From contig NZ_CP162143.1 in assembly GCF_040833965.1 (NCBI RefSeq), positions 1-64,000 of the forward strand: DNA of 64,000 nt, given 5' to 3'. Both the position numbers and the translations under genes were made by a program. The DNA is from Leptospira sp. WS39.C2 (GTDB lineage: Bacteria; Spirochaetota; Leptospiria; Leptospirales; Leptospiraceae). Under the pieces are notes generated by a model. It was not told the origin of the DNA, made no database searches, and worked only from the letters and a program-made list of their open reading frames with translations. Shown here piece after piece: positions 62,532 through 64,000 of the stretch (its first letter is position 1; each line of letters opens with the position of its first letter).

Positions 62532-64000
62532 GAGTTGTTACCCCCTCTTGTTTTTGTTTTTCCGATCCACTATCAGTAGCCATTTTTTCTAATGCTTTTT
62601 TGTAATCTCTCGGAATCACTTTGATCATTTGTTTTACGACTTCATTCCAATTGTTTAGAACTTCTTCTGCACGTTTGGAGCCTGTGTATTTTTTATGGTC
62701 TTCCACCATCTTTTTGATTTCTGCAATTTCAGATGCATCGGTTAACGGATCTAAGTCGACCATCTCTTTATTGATGAGAGCTTCTTTGTTTTTCTTTGGA
62801 TCCCAAAGGTAAGCAATTCCACCAGACATACCAGCGGCAAAGTTACGGCCGATTTCACCAAGGATGATCACTCTTCCCCCGGTCATGTATTCACAACCAT
62901 GGTCACCCGTTCCTTCCACTATGACATGAGCGCCTGAGTTTCTGACACAGAATCTTTCGCCAGCCATCCCATTCACATAAGCATGACCACCCGTCGCACC
63001 GATAAAACAAGTGTTCCCGATGACGATGTTTTCTTCTGCTTTGTAAGGAGCATTTTTAGGAGTTTGGAAGATGAGTTTTCCACCACAAAGACCTTTTCCT
63101 ACATAATCGTTTCCTTCTCCAATGAGGCGAAGTGTCATACCTTTGGTAACAAAGGCACCAAACGACTGTCCTGCGGTTCCTGTAAATTCGATGTCGATTG
63201 TATCTTCTGCGAGTCCATCCACACCGTATTTTTTTGTTACTTCGTGGCTGAGCATGGTTCCCACAGAGCGGTTTAAGTTCACAATGGAAGTTTGGATTTT
63301 CACAGGTTGTTTGTGATCAATCGCCGCAAGGGACTTACGAATCAGTTCGTTATCGATCTGTTCGTCCAAGTGGTGGTTTTGTTCTTTAGCACGGTAAAGA
63401 CCTGTAGGGAAAACTGGGTTTGGTCTATGGAGCACTTTGCTAAAATCAAGCCCACGCGCCTTCCAATGGTGGTGAGGTCGTTTGAATTTGATTTTTTCCA
63501 CTTGGCCAATCATTTCTTCGAAGGTTCTGAAACCAAGTTTTGCCATGATCTCACGCACTTCTTCCGCAACAAAGGTCATAAAATTCACAACATACTCAGG
63601 TTTTCCTGTGAATTTACTTCTTAAAAATTCATCTTGGGTTGCAACTCCCACTGGGCATGTATTGAGATGGCATTTACGCATCATGATACAACCAACAGCC
63701 ACAAGTGCTGAAGTAGAAAATCCAAACTCTTCCGCACCGAGGAGTGCTCCCACAACCACGTCTTTTCCTGTGAGGAGTTTCCCGTCTACCGCTAGATACA
63801 CACGGTCACGTAAACCGTTTGCAACAAGTGTTTGGTGGGTTTCTGAAAGTCCAAGTTCCCAAGGAGTTCCTGCATGGTGGATGGAAGAAATTGGACTTGC
63901 TCCAGTTCCTCCTTCGTGACCTGCGATGAGGATATGATCTGCATGGGCTTTTGCAACCCCTGCCGCCACAGTTCCCACACCTGATTCCGAAACGAGTTTT
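62524..64000 (-). CDS. gltB: Glutamate synthase large subunit, C-terminal part (runs off the window)
   Basis: Only the last 490 or so residues of GltB (usual length about 1500) are in the window; the reading frame is open to the edge ([21 protein letters not shown]). Visible are the FMN-binding loop [10 protein letters not shown], the [3Fe-4S] cysteines in [19 protein letters not shown], and the C-terminal GXGXG beta-helix domain (for example [31 protein letters not shown]). The gene precedes gltD in a gltBD operon and together they make glutamate from glutamine and 2-oxoglutarate. Confidence 0.96.
   Translation of the reverse strand, partial: KLVSESGVGTVAAGVAKAHADHILIAGHEGGTGASPISSIHHAGTPWELGLSETHQTLVANGLRDRVYLAVDGKLLTGKDVVVGALLGAEEFGFSTSALVAVGCIMMRKCHLNTCPVGVATQDEFLRSKFTGKPEYVVNFMTFVAEEVREIMAKLGFRTFEEMIGQVEKIKFKRPHHHWKARGLDFSKVLHRPNPVFPTGLYRAKEQNHHLDEQIDNELIRKSLAAIDHKQPVKIQTSIVNLNRSVGTMLSHEVTKKYGVDGLAEDTIDIEFTGTAGQSFGAFVTKGMTLRLIGEGNDYVGKGLCGGKLIFQTPKNAPYKAEENIVIGNTCFIGATGGHAYVNGMAGERFCVRNSGAHVIVEGTGDHGCEYMTGGRVIILGEIGRNFAAGMSGGIAYLWDPKKNKEALINKEMVDLDPLTDASEIAEIKKMVEDHKKYTGSKRAEEVLNNWNEVVKQMIKVIPRDYKKALEKMATDSGSEKQKQEGVTTRG

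Overview
The window is AT-rich bacterial DNA that reads as a Leptospira genome, most likely a saprophytic species of the L. biflexa group. The main clues are a Bat aerotolerance operon with batB and batC fused and htpG at its end, a MeaA/ethylmalonyl-CoA mutase with its MeaB GTPase, a cbb3 oxidase operon, futalosine-type menaquinone synthesis (mqnD), loose spirochaete-style lipoboxes, and many small secreted proteins without clear relatives. Position 1 is exactly the first base of a parA gene that leads into parB and an initiator-like gene, so the window probably starts at base 1 of a replicon. I recall htpG lying on the small chromosome (CII) in L. interrogans, which would fit, but I cannot check that here. 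No tRNA, rRNA, CRISPR array or insertion sequence was recognised.

Region by region. 1-2826: replicon maintenance block (parA, parB, a repeat-rich 344-base leader, and an initiator-like gene whose middle contains G/C repeats followed by an AT-rich stretch, a candidate origin). 2878-5388: a tail-fibre-like adhesin with eight 32-residue repeats. 5374-7361: mqnD and a polytopic membrane protein. 7453-10567: a helical-repeat protein and an unusual histidine kinase carrying a substrate-binding-protein-like sensor. 10625-21985: a ten-gene minus-strand operon (hydrolase, thioesterase, MORN-like lipoprotein, MoxR ATPase, DUF58, a membrane protein, BatA, BatB-C, BatD, HtpG). 22054-22733: two small exported proteins. 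22719-26219: an outer-membrane-type protein, a zinc metallopeptidase, a low-molecular-weight phosphatase and ndh. 26308-29268: a second parAB with its own perfect palindromes (candidate parS), a degenerate DinB-like protein and an FMN reductase. 29219-35925: an acyltransferase, signalling proteins (cNMP-binding, HATPase-HDOD, NAD kinase-like-STAS) and HU. 35999-41274: a lipid-type operon (alkyl-DHAP synthase-like, TetR, lipid kinase, GlpD, thioesterase). 41286-44396: MeaB and MeaA. 44498-51731: mixed genes, including aspA, a lytic transglycosylase, an ECF sigma factor module and small lipoproteins. 51765-59716: a complete cbb3 oxidase operon ccoNOQPGHIS plus a TauE/SafE-like gene, with an FNR-type box upstream of ccoN. 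59906-64000: an LPGWGQ-motif membrane protein, a small membrane ORF, gltD, and the 3' part of gltB, which runs off the window.

Taken together, the metabolic genes describe an aerobic, menaquinone-using, fatty-acid-consuming respirer (ndh, mqnD, cbb3 oxidase, ethylmalonyl-CoA pathway, GlpD). The rest is largely envelope maintenance and signalling. The most unusual items are the two ParABS-type modules within 28 kb, the lambda-O-like initiator/origin layout, and three uncommon domain fusions (SBP-histidine kinase, NAD kinase-like-STAS, HATPase-HDOD).
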